From: DATAES01 sp036493595
Lineage (GTDB): Bacteria > Actinomycetota > Acidimicrobiia > Acidimicrobiales > JACDCH01
DNA length: 64,000 bases
Assembly (NCBI GenBank): GCA_036493595.1
Contig: DASXPN010000001.1
Coordinates: 6,070 to 70,069, forward strand
Reading direction: 5' to 3'
Below, piece after piece: positions 53,059-62,005 of this stretch (position 1 is its first letter; every line of letters starts with the position of its first letter). The notes beneath the pieces are model-generated. The model saw only the letters and a list, made by a program, of their open reading frames with translations. It had not been told where the DNA came from and made no database searches. Position numbers and translations under genes: made by a program.

Positions 53059-53228
53059 AGCGGTACCCGGCCGAAGCTCTGTGGCAGGAGCTTGCCTATC
53101 TCGCGTACCACTTGCACTGGAACGTTGACGAGTTGCTCGATCTCGAGCATGCCGATCGCGCCCGGTTGGTTACCGCGGTGGCATCGCTGAACGCAAGGGC
53201 GTGGGAGGCGGTACAGCAACTTGTCTGA
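53055..53228 (+). CDS. DUF6760-like small eCIS protein
   Basis: A 57-aa protein, MKRYPAEALWQELAYLAYHL followed by HWNVDELLDLEHADRARLVT and ending in WEAVQQLV. The pattern (helical, HWxxDELLxLEH) is typical of the DUF6760 protein conserved in Afp-like clusters beside the tube genes (Afp6 position). It overlaps both the previous stop (ATGA) and the next TTG start. Such small genes are commonly missed in annotation. Confidence 0.82.
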   Translation: MKRYPAEALWQELAYLAYHLHWNVDELLDLEHADRARLVTAVASLNARAWEAVQQLV

Positions 53229-53694
53229 CTTCGGGTTGTCCGGTGAGATCCCCGTTGCGTCGCGCTTCATCTTCGAGGTCGACGGCGTCGATGTCGCGAC
53301 CTTCAACGAGATCGAAGGGTTGGAGATGCACGTCGAAGTCGTGACGTTCTCCGAGGGAGGACAGAACGGCTTCGTCCATCAGTTGCCCGGGCGCGCCTCG
53401 TGGCCGACACTGATCATGCGCAAAGGCACGATCAGCAACGACGACGCGCTGTGGAAGTGGATCAACACCGCAACCGGTGAGCAGTTCGCCGCCAACGACA
53501 GCAAGCTCGAACGCAAGACGGCTGCCATCACCGTCATGTCGAGCGAGGGTCAGCGCATGCGGGCCTGGGATCTGATAGGCGCGTTCCCCTGTTACTGGAA
53601 GCTGACGACGATGAGCGTCGAATCCAAAGTGCCTCTCGGTGAAGAGATCCACATCAAGCACCACGGGTTCAAGCCGAAGAATCTGTCGTCATGA
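53221..53694 (+). CDS. Inner tube protein 2 (gp19-like)
   Basis: A 157-aa second gp19-like tube protein (Afp5-type). SRFIFEVDGVDVATFNEIEG, VVTFSEGGQNGF, WPTLIMRKGTISNDDALWKW and DLIGAFPCYWKLTTMSVESK mark the fold. It differs clearly from tube protein 1 and probably forms the base of the tube near the baseplate, as in related systems. The start is TTG at 53221, overlapping the DUF6760 stop. Its stop overlaps the large downstream gene. Confidence 0.92.
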   Translation: MSDFGLSGEIPVASRFIFEVDGVDVATFNEIEGLEMHVEVVTFSEGGQNGFVHQLPGRASWPTLIMRKGTISNDDALWKWINTATGEQFAANDSKLERKTAAITVMSSEGQRMRAWDLIGAFPCYWKLTTMSVESKVPLGEEIHIKHHGFKPKNLSS

Positions 53695-56633
53695 GTGACG
53701 TCGGGGAGTCCGATCCTCGCAGTGACTTCGGTCGCGCCATGGCCGAACGGTTCCGGCGCCCGCAACGTCGCGTCAGCGCCGTGGCGTCGCGCCTACCTCG
53801 GGTCGGCTCGCTGGCTCGGCAGGTGGCGCGTTTCGGCGAGCTGACCGGGCGCTCGTTGCTCACCCGTCGCGCCGCCGGCGAGGTGGCATCGGTCGGGACG
53901 AGAGCCACGTCCGCGCTGCCGACCTCTGTACCGCGTGCGGAGCTGTGGCTGTCCTCGTTGCATCATCACCACGAGAGCGCGACGGCCGAATCGCCGCTTG
54001 CCTCGGGCCGCGGCGCTGACGTCGGCGGCTTGTCGACTCCTGCTTCGTTGCCCTTGGATCTCGGTGCGCGTGGGTTGCCGCGCGCGACGTCGATCGCTCG
54101 TCATTCGAGCGCGGGCGCGGAGACCGGACCCGCCGCGGTTACGCACCGGAGCCCGTCGTCGGTTGCGCAGGTGCGTACACCGCCCGAGGTGAAAGCAGTC
54201 GGCCCGGTGCTGCTGGCGCGCGAGCGAACGCGGCTGTTGGGCCGGAGCTCGGACCCGGGTCCGGCGCCGAAGCCTCCGCCTCGCGGCGGGGCAGGCGGGG
54301 CAGGCGGGGCAGGACGCGGTGGCGGTGGACAAACCGCGTCCGCCGCGCCGGCCGCGTCGCCGAGTGCAGCACCGTCGAAGATCTCGGCGCCGCCAGGCTC
54401 ATCGCGAGTGCAACGCGACACTTCCGGCCCCTCGGCACACGGGTCGGGGCCGATCGTGTACGGGTCGAACGTCACCGCCATGTCGACGGCAGGTGCGACG
54501 GCCGCATCGACGGCCGGGGCGGCGGGCTTTGCCGGCGCCATCGGCTTCGCGCCTCGGGTCGCCGCGGCGGTGCGCCGATCGACGGCGCGCGCCGCCGAGA
54601 AGGTGGCCGACGTCCGCGGCGAGCGGTCGAACCCATCCGTGGCAGTGGCAGCGCCGCCGATCTCGGGTGATGGAAGCCGTGCCGGCGCGATCGGTGACGT
54701 GCACACGGGGGCACGCACCACGACGTTTGCGATCGGGCGATCGGTCCGTTCGGTGCTGGCGCCTCACGTCGCGGCCGCAGGGACCGAGCCCCCAGCGCTC
54801 GACGCCCCCGCACCCGCAGTGCGCGCGACGCGTGTGAACGATGTCCCGCGCACGAACACTGCTTCGGCACCTGCTTCGGTTTCGGGCGTCGGATCGATTC
54901 CACCACCGGGCCGTCGAATGGATCGGCCGAACCGGCCGCTCCGAGCCGTCCGGACCGCGCACGACTCGAACCGCCTCATGCGCTCGATGGGTGAGCCCGA
55001 CCCGGCCGCGGGCGCACCGAGCGCAACCCGGGCGGCGGCGGTGGGTTCGGTGGCGCCACCGACTGCGATGATCGGTCGCCGCGCCGAAGGCGAGACGCCG
55101 GCGAGCGCAACGGCCGACCGCGCACCATCGCCGGGCGCTCCGGCGAGCCCCGCGTCAGAGAGCGCAGTGTCCGCGATTTCCGCGGTCACAGCGTCCACGA
55201 CCTCATCTCCCGCCGCGACAACATCGCCGTCTCCGCAACACGTCGCTCGCTCCGTCGCGCAACGTTCGCTCGAACACGTCCGACCGGTGCGATCACTCGA
55301 CCGCGCACTTGCGGTGCGGCCGAGCCGGGTGGCGCGATCCACCGCTTCGAGCACGCGGTCGGCCGGCATGACGTTGAGGGTGACAACCAGCGCGGCTGGC
55401 GCGGTGGGCTTCGCCGGTACCCCAACACCGGGGGTCGCCTCTATACCGGCGACGCCGTCAGCAGCGATGACGACGGCACCGGCGACGCCGACAACGCGGA
55501 CAACACCGGCGACGACGGCGACCTCGGTCCCGTCGACCATCGCTCGCGCCATACCGGCTCCGCCCGCGTCCGTCGCGGCCTCCGTCGGTGCGTTGGCCCG
55601 TTCGGTCAGCTCCCGGCAAGCGTTCGCCGCGAGTGCGACGAGCCCGACGAGCACACTCCCGGGCGTCACGCCGACCGGGGCGCGTTTCCTCGACGTCCTG
55701 GGTGCCGCGCCGAAGGATCCGGTCGCGCCCCTGCCGCCGCGCTTCTCGCCGTTGGCGCGCGCGATCGCGGGTGAGCGACCTGTGGTCATGCGTTCGGGAC
55801 CGTCGACGGCGCGCGCGCTCGCCGCCGTAGGCAAGGCCGCGGCGACGGTCGACAACGTCATCCATCTCGCCCGCCCGGCGAGCATGGCTCCGACCCACGC
55901 TTCGACGGAGATCGTCGCCCATGAGCTCGTGCACGCGGCCCGTCCATCTCCCGTCCCGCGGTTCTTCGACGACGATCACAACTCACCGGAGGAAGACGTG
56001 GCCCGATCGACCGGTCGGTTGATGCGAGCGCTGGGTTCGCCGTCCGACGCGGAGGTTTCCTCGGGCAGCCGTGCGAACGGGACGGCCGGACTCGCGGTCG
56101 GCGCGGGCTTGCTCGGCGCGCTGAGCACGGGGTCACGCAACGTCATCCGGCGCGAGCTCTCCGGTGGCTCGGGTTCGCTTTCGGGCAGCACTTCGAGCGG
56201 TGACGGCATCGCGGCGCTGCTACCACAAGTGCCGATCGTTCCGTCACTCGCCGCCTCGGCGGCACAAGCCGGGTCGTCGTCGCCCGCCGCTGATGTCAGT
56301 GGCGGCGGCGCGCCGGAGGTCGCAACCCCCGGCGACGGCATGGCGCTTGCGTCGCAAGCGGGCAACGGTGGTTCGGCGGGTGACGATTCCTCGATCGGCA
56401 CGATGCGGCGGATGCTGGGCGACATCGATCCGAGCTCACAGTCCGCGGTGTCGGGTCCGGCGGCCGTTTTCAGCAGTGTCGCCGAGGCCAGGTCCGCGGC
56501 TCCCGACCATGTCGGTGTGTCGGAAGGGCCGCCCATGAACGAGTTGATCGAGCGGATCATCGAGGCCATCGAAGATCGAGTGATCGACGAGCTCGAGCGT
56601 CGAGGCCGCCGACACAACCCGGGAGTGTTCTGA
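53691..56633 (+). CDS. Large Ala/Ser/Thr/Pro-rich eCIS protein with HELVH motif (DUF4157-like)
   Basis: A 980-aa protein of mostly disordered composition, rich in Ala, Ser, Thr, Pro and Val. Around residues 735-765, ASTEIVAHELVHAARPSPV contains H744-E-L-V-H748, the zinc-binding HExxH of DUF4157-type metallopeptidase domains found in many eCIS loci. The N-terminal 60 residues are Arg-rich and the last 30 form an amphipathic helix (ERIIEAIEDRVIDELERRG). It occupies the position between tube and baseplate genes. It may be an effector/protease, a chaperone-like loading factor or an unusual tape measure; only the motif is directly seen. Confidence 0.7.
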   Translation: MSDVGESDPRSDFGRAMAERFRRPQRRVSAVASRLPRVGSLARQVARFGELTGRSLLTRRAAGEVASVGTRATSALPTSVPRAELWLSSLHHHHESATAESPLASGRGADVGGLSTPASLPLDLGARGLPRATSIARHSSAGAETGPAAVTHRSPSSVAQVRTPPEVKAVGPVLLARERTRLLGRSSDPGPAPKPPPRGGAGGAGGAGRGGGGQTASAAPAASPSAAPSKISAPPGSSRVQRDTSGPSAHGSGPIVYGSNVTAMSTAGATAASTAGAAGFAGAIGFAPRVAAAVRRSTARAAEKVADVRGERSNPSVAVAAPPISGDGSRAGAIGDVHTGARTTTFAIGRSVRSVLAPHVAAAGTEPPALDAPAPAVRATRVNDVPRTNTASAPASVSGVGSIPPPGRRMDRPNRPLRAVRTAHDSNRLMRSMGEPDPAAGAPSATRAAAVGSVAPPTAMIGRRAEGETPASATADRAPSPGAPASPASESAVSAISAVTASTTSSPAATTSPSPQHVARSVAQRSLEHVRPVRSLDRALAVRPSRVARSTASSTRSAGMTLRVTTSAAGAVGFAGTPTPGVASIPATPSAAMTTAPATPTTRTTPATTATSVPSTIARAIPAPPASVAASVGALARSVSSRQAFAASATSPTSTLPGVTPTGARFLDVLGAAPKDPVAPLPPRFSPLARAIAGERPVVMRSGPSTARALAAVGKAAATVDNVIHLARPASMAPTHASTEIVAHELVHAARPSPVPRFFDDDHNSPEEDVARSTGRLMRALGSPSDAEVSSGSRANGTAGLAVGAGLLGALSTGSRNVIRRELSGGSGSLSGSTSSGDGIAALLPQVPIVPSLAASAAQAGSSSPAADVSGGGAPEVATPGDGMALASQAGNGGSAGDDSSIGTMRRMLGDIDPSSQSAVSGPAAVFSSVAEARSAAPDHVGVSEGPPMNELIERIIEAIEDRVIDELERRGRRHNPGVF

Positions 56634-57286
56634 TGCCGAGCGAGAAGGCGTTCCTGGAGATCGAGGGCAACGGCGAGCACTTGCCGTGCTTGTTCAACCC
56701 GAACGAGCTCTCGCTCAACCGTGTGAACGGGTGGGCGGCAGACTCGATGCCGGGCAGGGGGGTGCCCACGTTGCGCTACACAGGAGCGCAGTCAGGTCAG
56801 ATGGCGGTGCGGCTGTTCTTCGACACGACGGCCGACGGCGATCCCGTGACGAAGTACACGAGCAAGATCATGAAGCTGATGGAGGTCGACCCGTCGCTAC
56901 CAGGTAGCGACGAGAAGAGCCTCAACGTGCGGCCCCCGTGGGTGAAGTTCCATTGGGGCGATCTGCACTCGTTCAAGTCCGTGATCTCGGCGCTCGAGCT
57001 GACCTTCGTGTACTTCTCGAGCACGGGCATGCCACTGCGGGCCCGCCTCGACCTGCTGCTCACGCAATACGACAAGGAGATGGCGTTCGGTCCGCAGAAC
57101 CCGACGTCGGGCACACCGAAGCCGCACCGCGTCCACCGTGTGCAGCCGGGCGAGACGCTCGACAGGATCGCGGCGATGCATTACGGCGACTCCACCAAGT
57201 GGCGCGCGATCGCGTCTGCCAACGGCGTCGAGGATCCGTTCGCGTTGCGGCCCGGCGGTCTGCTCAGCATCCCGAGGCTGGACTGA
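56633..57286 (+). CDS. LysM-domain baseplate protein (Afp7-like)
   Basis: A 217-aa baseplate protein. The N-terminal domain (KAFLEIEGNGEHLPCLFNPN, QMAVRLFFDTTADGDPV, VISALELTFVYFSSTGMPLR) is that of the Afp7/gp53-like family that links tube and spike. The C-terminal LysM motif (HRVQPGETLDRIAAMHYGD-STKW) may bind the spike hub or peptidoglycan-like sugars. ATG 56633 overlaps the previous stop, and its own stop overlaps the spike gene. Confidence 0.9.
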   Translation: MPSEKAFLEIEGNGEHLPCLFNPNELSLNRVNGWAADSMPGRGVPTLRYTGAQSGQMAVRLFFDTTADGDPVTKYTSKIMKLMEVDPSLPGSDEKSLNVRPPWVKFHWGDLHSFKSVISALELTFVYFSSTGMPLRARLDLLLTQYDKEMAFGPQNPTSGTPKPHRVHRVQPGETLDRIAAMHYGDSTKWRAIASANGVEDPFALRPGGLLSIPRLD

Positions 57287-59058
57287 TGACTGACATCCTC
57301 ACCACGACGTCGCCGGTCATCACCGTGAACGGCACCCCGCTCGACCAGACGTGGTGCGACGGGCTGATCGAGCTGCGCATCGAGCGCGCGTTCCAAGTGC
57401 CGAGTCGGCTGACGATGCGCTTCAACGACCCGATCTACGAGCTGCTCTCGAGCAAGAAGATGAAGCTCGGCACGGAGCTGGCGGTATCAGTGCAAGGGCA
57501 GGGTGGCCTCGTCGTCGCAGAAGTCACCGGGATGTCCGTCGAGCAGGCGCCGACGCAACCACCGGAGCTCGTCGTCGTCGCCCACGACCGCGCCCACCGG
57601 CTCGGCCGCGAGAACAAGGTCGCGACCTTTCAGAAGATGCACTACTCCGCGATCGTGTCCCAGCTCGCGAGTGCGGCAGGCCTGAGTGCTTCGGTCGACG
57701 CCACCAGCCGCCAGCTCGACTACATGCTCCAAGTCGAGTCGTCGCTCGCGCTCATCACCGAGCTCGCGAATCGCATCGGCTACGACTGGTGGGTCGAGGA
57801 CAAGACGTTGCACTTCAAGAAGCCGAGCGGAGAGACAGCGGCCGTGGTGCTCACGGCGGACGACGACCTTCTCTCGTTCTCGGTGAAGGCGTCGGGGCAC
57901 AGGCCCGACACCGTCACCGTCCGGGGCTGGAACCACACCGAGCAGGCCGCCATCGTGGGCAACTCGGATCCTCCGACGCTGAACCCGGACTCGGACTTCG
58001 CCAAGCTCGTGGCGAGCCCCGGAAAGGCCTTCGGCCAGGCGAAGCTCCTGTCGGCCAACCTGGCGGCCGCGTCAACCGAGGAGGCGAAGGAGCTGAGCAA
58101 CGCCCTGCTGCAATCCTCGGTCACCAGCTCAGTGGTGGCGAAGGGTGTCGCCCACGGCAATGCGAAGATCAAGCTCGGCGTGCCGGTGCAGATCACCGGT
58201 TTCGGTCCGCTCAGCGGCAAGTACCACGTGAGCGAGGTCGAGCACGTGTTCAGGCCGAGTGGCTTCCGCACGCGATTCGTCGCCGGCGATCGCCATCCGA
58301 CGACGCTGGTCGACACGCTCGCGAACGGGGCCGGCTACGGCAACCCGATGCTCGGCAACCTCGAGCACCGCGGCCTCGTGGTTGGGCAGGTCACCAACAT
58401 CGCCGACCCCGACTCGAAGGGCCGCATCCGTGTGCGTTTCACCGGCCTGTCGGATGAGGACGAGAGTGGGTGGGCACGCCTCGTGTCGATCGGCGGCGGC
58501 CAGAAGCGTGGCATGGTGTTCATCCCCGAGGTCGGCGACGAAGTGGTCGTCGGGTTCGAGAACGGCGATGTCCGCCAACCGGTCGTGTTCGGCGGTCTCT
58601 TCGGCGCCAAGCTCGAGATCCCGAAGTGGGACGTGGCGGACGGCAAGGTCACCGCTCGGCGCATCACGTCGCGCGACGGTCACTATGTCGAGCTCTCGGA
58701 TGGCGAGTCTGACGCGTCGAAGCACATCCTCCTCGCGCTCGCGGCCGCCGGCTACAAGCTCCGGCTCGGTGAGGACCGCTTCGATCTCGCCCTTCCCCAA
58801 GGCAAGCCGGCCTTGATCCAGATCGGAGAGGCCAAGATCGAGGTCACCAACAGCGGCGACATCAACATCGAAGCCACCAACATCAACATCAAGGCAAAGG
58901 CGAAGGTCGCGATCTCGGGCGCACAGATAGAGGTGAAGGGCACCGCCTCGGTCGCGGTCGAGGCGAACGGGCAGACCAGCGTCAAGGGTGGTGTCGTCGA
59001 GGTGAACGCGACGGGTACGGCGATGATCAAGGGCACTACCGCGGTGATGATCAACTGA
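57286..59058 (+). CDS. VgrG/gpD-like central spike protein (Afp8-like)
   Basis: A 590-aa spike hub. The N-terminal half is like phage late control protein D (SVEQAPTQPPELVVVAHDR, ATFQKMHYSAIVSQLASAAG, EFLANRIGYDWWVED-type segment ELANRIGYDWWVEDKTLHF). The middle contains the gp5-type OB fold (GQVTNIADPDSKGRIRVRF, EVGDEVVVGFENGD). The C-terminus is a repetitive beta-helix (NINIEATNINIKAKAKVAIS region) that forms the needle under the DUF4280 tip. No toxin domain is fused. Confidence 0.94.
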   Translation: MTDILTTTSPVITVNGTPLDQTWCDGLIELRIERAFQVPSRLTMRFNDPIYELLSSKKMKLGTELAVSVQGQGGLVVAEVTGMSVEQAPTQPPELVVVAHDRAHRLGRENKVATFQKMHYSAIVSQLASAAGLSASVDATSRQLDYMLQVESSLALITELANRIGYDWWVEDKTLHFKKPSGETAAVVLTADDDLLSFSVKASGHRPDTVTVRGWNHTEQAAIVGNSDPPTLNPDSDFAKLVASPGKAFGQAKLLSANLAAASTEEAKELSNALLQSSVTSSVVAKGVAHGNAKIKLGVPVQITGFGPLSGKYHVSEVEHVFRPSGFRTRFVAGDRHPTTLVDTLANGAGYGNPMLGNLEHRGLVVGQVTNIADPDSKGRIRVRFTGLSDEDESGWARLVSIGGGQKRGMVFIPEVGDEVVVGFENGDVRQPVVFGGLFGAKLEIPKWDVADGKVTARRITSRDGHYVELSDGESDASKHILLALAAAGYKLRLGEDRFDLALPQGKPALIQIGEAKIEVTNSGDINIEATNINIKAKAKVAISGAQIEVKGTASVAVEANGQTSVKGGVVEVNATGTAMIKGTTAVMIN

Positions 59059-59501
59059 TGGATGCAGATCCCCCCGTCCGGCTGCCCGACGGCAGCGTCG
59101 CCGACCCAGCGTTCATCGGGCGCGGCCTCACCTTCCCGATGGGTGTCGACCACACGGGTTCGATCGCGCTGACGTCGGGGCCTGAAGACCTCGATCGATC
59201 GATCCGCGTCGTGCTCGCGACCGCGCCCGGCGAGCGGGTCATGCGGCCGCAGTTCGGCTGTCGCATCTGGGAGCTGCTGTTCGAGCCCGTGAATGCGAAC
59301 ACGCTGGGCCTGATGGCGCAAGCCGTGCGCGAAGCCGTTGCGCAATGGGAACCACGCGTCGAGCTCGAAGACGTGCGCGTCCGTCCCGACGATCGCGAGC
59401 ACGCGCTGGTGCGCATCGAGGTGTCGTACCGAGTCCGCACGACGAACGACCGGCGCAACCTCGTGTTCCCGTTCTACGTCATTCCCCGAGAGGAGACCTG
59501 A
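59058..59501 (+). CDS. gp25-like baseplate wedge protein (Afp9-like)
   Basis: A 147-aa gp25/GPW family protein. LTFPMGVDHTGSIALTSGPE, ATAPGERVMRPQFGCRIWEL and ALVRIEVSYRVRTTNDRRNL are conserved. In T4 and Afp-type systems it forms the ring that starts sheath polymerisation. The start codon overlaps the VgrG stop (TGATG); ATG 59062 is out of frame and can be ignored. Confidence 0.92.
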   Translation: MDADPPVRLPDGSVADPAFIGRGLTFPMGVDHTGSIALTSGPEDLDRSIRVVLATAPGERVMRPQFGCRIWELLFEPVNANTLGLMAQAVREAVAQWEPRVELEDVRVRPDDREHALVRIEVSYRVRTTNDRRNLVFPFYVIPREET

Positions 59502-59503
59502 CC

Positions 59504-61453
59504 GTGGCGCTCCCTGTGCCCGATCTCGACGATCGCCGTTTCCAGGACATCGTCGACGAGGCGAAGCGGCTCATCCCGCGCTATTGCCCCGAGTGGACGA
59601 ACCACAATCTGTCCGATCCGGGTGTCGCCCTCATCGAGTTGTTCGCATGGATGAGCGAGATGATCCTGTACCGGCTCAATCAGGTACCAGATCGCTTCTA
59701 CACGAAGTTCCTCGACCTCGTCGGTATCGAGCCGTTCCCGCCGTCGGTGGCGCGTGCCGACCTCACGTTCTGGTTGTCGACGGTGCTCGACCAGGAAGTG
59801 GTCGTGCCGACGGGCACGCAGGTGGCGACGTTCGGTGCGGCCGAGGGCGACGACATCGTCTTTTCGACCTCGAGCGATCTCGTGATCGCGCCGCCCGACT
59901 TGATCGCGGCCCGCACCTCGCAGGCGGGCAACGAGGAGATGTTCGCCGATGCGTGGGACGACCTGCGCTACGACGGTGGCGTCGTCGTCTGCTTCCAGTC
60001 GAGCCCGCTCACGCCCGGCGACGCGTTCTATCTCGGTTTCGGGCGCACGCTCGGCGGCAACTTGGTGCGGCTGCACGTGCAGGCCTCCATCGAGGGGATC
60101 GGCGTCGATCCTGAGCGGCCGCCGCTGATCTGGGAGTCGTGGACGGGCGAGGCGTGGGTACCCGTTCGCGTGCACGGCGACACGACCGGTGGTCTCAACC
60201 GGGACGGCACGCTGTCACTCGTGATGCCGCGCGATCACGAGCCCGTCACGCTCGGGGGCAGCCGCGCCTACTGGATTCGTGCCCGCCTGGTGGCGGCGAC
60301 CGTGGGCCAACCGCCGTACCAAGCGTCACCGCAGATCAAGTCGGTACGAGCCGAGACCCTGGGCGGGACGGTGGCGGCGGAGCACGCCGTCGCCATCCCG
60401 ATGGAGTCCCTAGGCCGCAGCGACGGGCAGGCCGGCCAATCGTTCCAGGTGTCGCGCCCCCCGGTGCTGCCTCGGCGTGAAGGCGAGCGCGTCCGGGTGG
60501 TGACCTCCGATGGGGTCGAGGAGTGGGAAGAGGTCGACAACTTCACCGCGTCGCGCGGTGTCGACAAGCACTACACGTGGGACGGCGCGTCCGGCGCGAT
60601 CCGTTTCGGGCCGCGCGTGCGTTACGCAGATGGCTCGATGCGCCAGCACGGCGCCGTGCCGCGTGACGGCTCGGAGATCGTCGTGACGGGCTACCGGCAC
60701 GGCGGAGGCGAAGCGGGCAACGTCGGCAACGGGACGCTCACGGTGTTGCGCACCACCGTTCCGTTCATCGATCGCGTGAGCAACCTTGCCACCGCCACCG
60801 GTGGAGTCGATGCCGAGTCGGTCGACAACGCCAAGATGCGCGGGCCGATGACACTGCGAACCGGTTCCCGTGCAGTCACCGCGCACGACTACGAGCGCCT
60901 CACGCTCGAGGCTTCGGTCGAAGTCGCGCGCGCTCGTTGCCTGCCGCCGTCGGATCCGGGCGGGCCGGTGCGGTTGTTGGTGGTGCCGCACGTGCGCAGC
61001 ATGCCGGAGCAACATCGGCTCGACGACTTCGCGCTGTCCGAGCCGCTGGTGGCGCTCATCAGCGAGCACCTGGACGAGCGCCGCGTCCTGGGTACCACCA
61101 TCGAGGTCGGTGTGCCGTACTACCAAGGGGTCACGGTTGCCGCCCTGATCCGCGCCCTGCCGGGCCGCCCGGCGACGCTCGTGCGCCAGCGGGCACTCGA
61201 TCTGCTCAACGAGTTCGTGAATCCGCTGACCGGCGGCGTCGAAGGTAACGGCTGGCCGTTCGACACCGACATCAACGCCGCGCCGATCGCGCAGATGCTC
61301 GAAGCCGTCGAGGGCGTCGATCGTGTCGAAGAGGTGCTGCTGTTCGAGTACGACCTGCGCACCGGGCGACGTCACGGCTCGGGCAAGGAGCTCATCCGCC
61401 TCGATCGTCAGTCACTCTTCCTGTCCGCCGGCCACCAGGTGGTTGTGCGCTAG
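59504..61453 (+). CDS. Baseplate J-like protein (Afp11-like)
   Basis: A 649-aa gpJ-family wedge protein. The N-terminal RLIPRYCPEWTNHNLSDPG and LIELFAWMSEMILYRLNQVP are strongly conserved in eCIS J-proteins. The middle carries immunoglobulin-like parts, and the C-terminal gpJ core includes GTLTVLRTTVPFIDRVSNL, VTAHDYERLTLEASVEVA and LLNEFVNPLTGG. GTG 59504 follows AGGAGACC. With gp25 and gpI it forms the baseplate wedge. Confidence 0.93.
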   Translation: MALPVPDLDDRRFQDIVDEAKRLIPRYCPEWTNHNLSDPGVALIELFAWMSEMILYRLNQVPDRFYTKFLDLVGIEPFPPSVARADLTFWLSTVLDQEVVVPTGTQVATFGAAEGDDIVFSTSSDLVIAPPDLIAARTSQAGNEEMFADAWDDLRYDGGVVVCFQSSPLTPGDAFYLGFGRTLGGNLVRLHVQASIEGIGVDPERPPLIWESWTGEAWVPVRVHGDTTGGLNRDGTLSLVMPRDHEPVTLGGSRAYWIRARLVAATVGQPPYQASPQIKSVRAETLGGTVAAEHAVAIPMESLGRSDGQAGQSFQVSRPPVLPRREGERVRVVTSDGVEEWEEVDNFTASRGVDKHYTWDGASGAIRFGPRVRYADGSMRQHGAVPRDGSEIVVTGYRHGGGEAGNVGNGTLTVLRTTVPFIDRVSNLATATGGVDAESVDNAKMRGPMTLRTGSRAVTAHDYERLTLEASVEVARARCLPPSDPGGPVRLLVVPHVRSMPEQHRLDDFALSEPLVALISEHLDERRVLGTTIEVGVPYYQGVTVAALIRALPGRPATLVRQRALDLLNEFVNPLTGGVEGNGWPFDTDINAAPIAQMLEAVEGVDRVEEVLLFEYDLRTGRRHGSGKELIRLDRQSLFLSAGHQVVVR

Positions 61454-62005
61454 ATGCGGCGCGACGACTGGCTGCTCAACCAGCTCCCCATGGGGATGCT
61501 CGAGGACGATTTCTTCGCGCGCTTCATCGGCATCTTCCAGGCGGTCGCCACGACCATGCTCCAAGGCGTCGACAATCTCGAGAACGTCGTCGACGTGACG
61601 GTCGCGCCCGAGTCGATCGTGCGGTACATGGGCGGGTGGATCGGTGTGGAGTCGATCGACTCGTCGTTGCCGCACGAGCTGCAGCGCCGGATCGTGCGCG
61701 AGTCGGCGAAGATCCTCGCGTGGCGCGGCACCCGCCGCGGCCTCACCGCCTTCCTCGAGCTGGTGAGTGGGGGACCAGTGGTCGTCGAAGAAAGTGGTGG
61801 CGTGTACGCAGAGGGCGCGTCGCCCGGGTCGCCACCGTTCGTGCGCATGCAGGTCGAGACCAGTGGCTGGGTGTCGGAAGACGATTTCCTGACGCTCGTG
61901 CGCGACGAGTTGCCCGCGCAGGTCACCTTCGAGTTGCTCGTCGGTGGCCGCCAGCTCTGGCCCCTCGCACCCGATCCCGCTCAACCACAGGGAGTTCCAG
62001 TCTGA
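61454..62005 (+). CDS. Phage tail protein I-like baseplate protein (Afp12-like)
   Basis: A 183-aa gpI-type protein. WLLNQLPMGMLEDDFFARFI, RYMGGWIGVESIDSSLP and RRIVRESAKILAWRGTRRGL are the conserved motifs, and the C-terminal part becomes beta-rich. In P2 and Afp-like baseplates this protein pairs with gpJ. It begins immediately after the gpJ stop and overlaps the next gene by TGATG. Confidence 0.88.
   Translation: MRRDDWLLNQLPMGMLEDDFFARFIGIFQAVATTMLQGVDNLENVVDVTVAPESIVRYMGGWIGVESIDSSLPHELQRRIVRESAKILAWRGTRRGLTAFLELVSGGPVVVEESGGVYAEGASPGSPPFVRMQVETSGWVSEDDFLTLVRDELPAQVTFELLVGGRQLWPLAPDPAQPQGVPV

Noticed and set aside
49850..61453. Type VI secretion system
   Set aside because: There is a VgrG/PAAR-like spike but no TssJ/L/M membrane complex, no ClpV, and the sheath is a single Afp-like protein rather than TssB/TssC.
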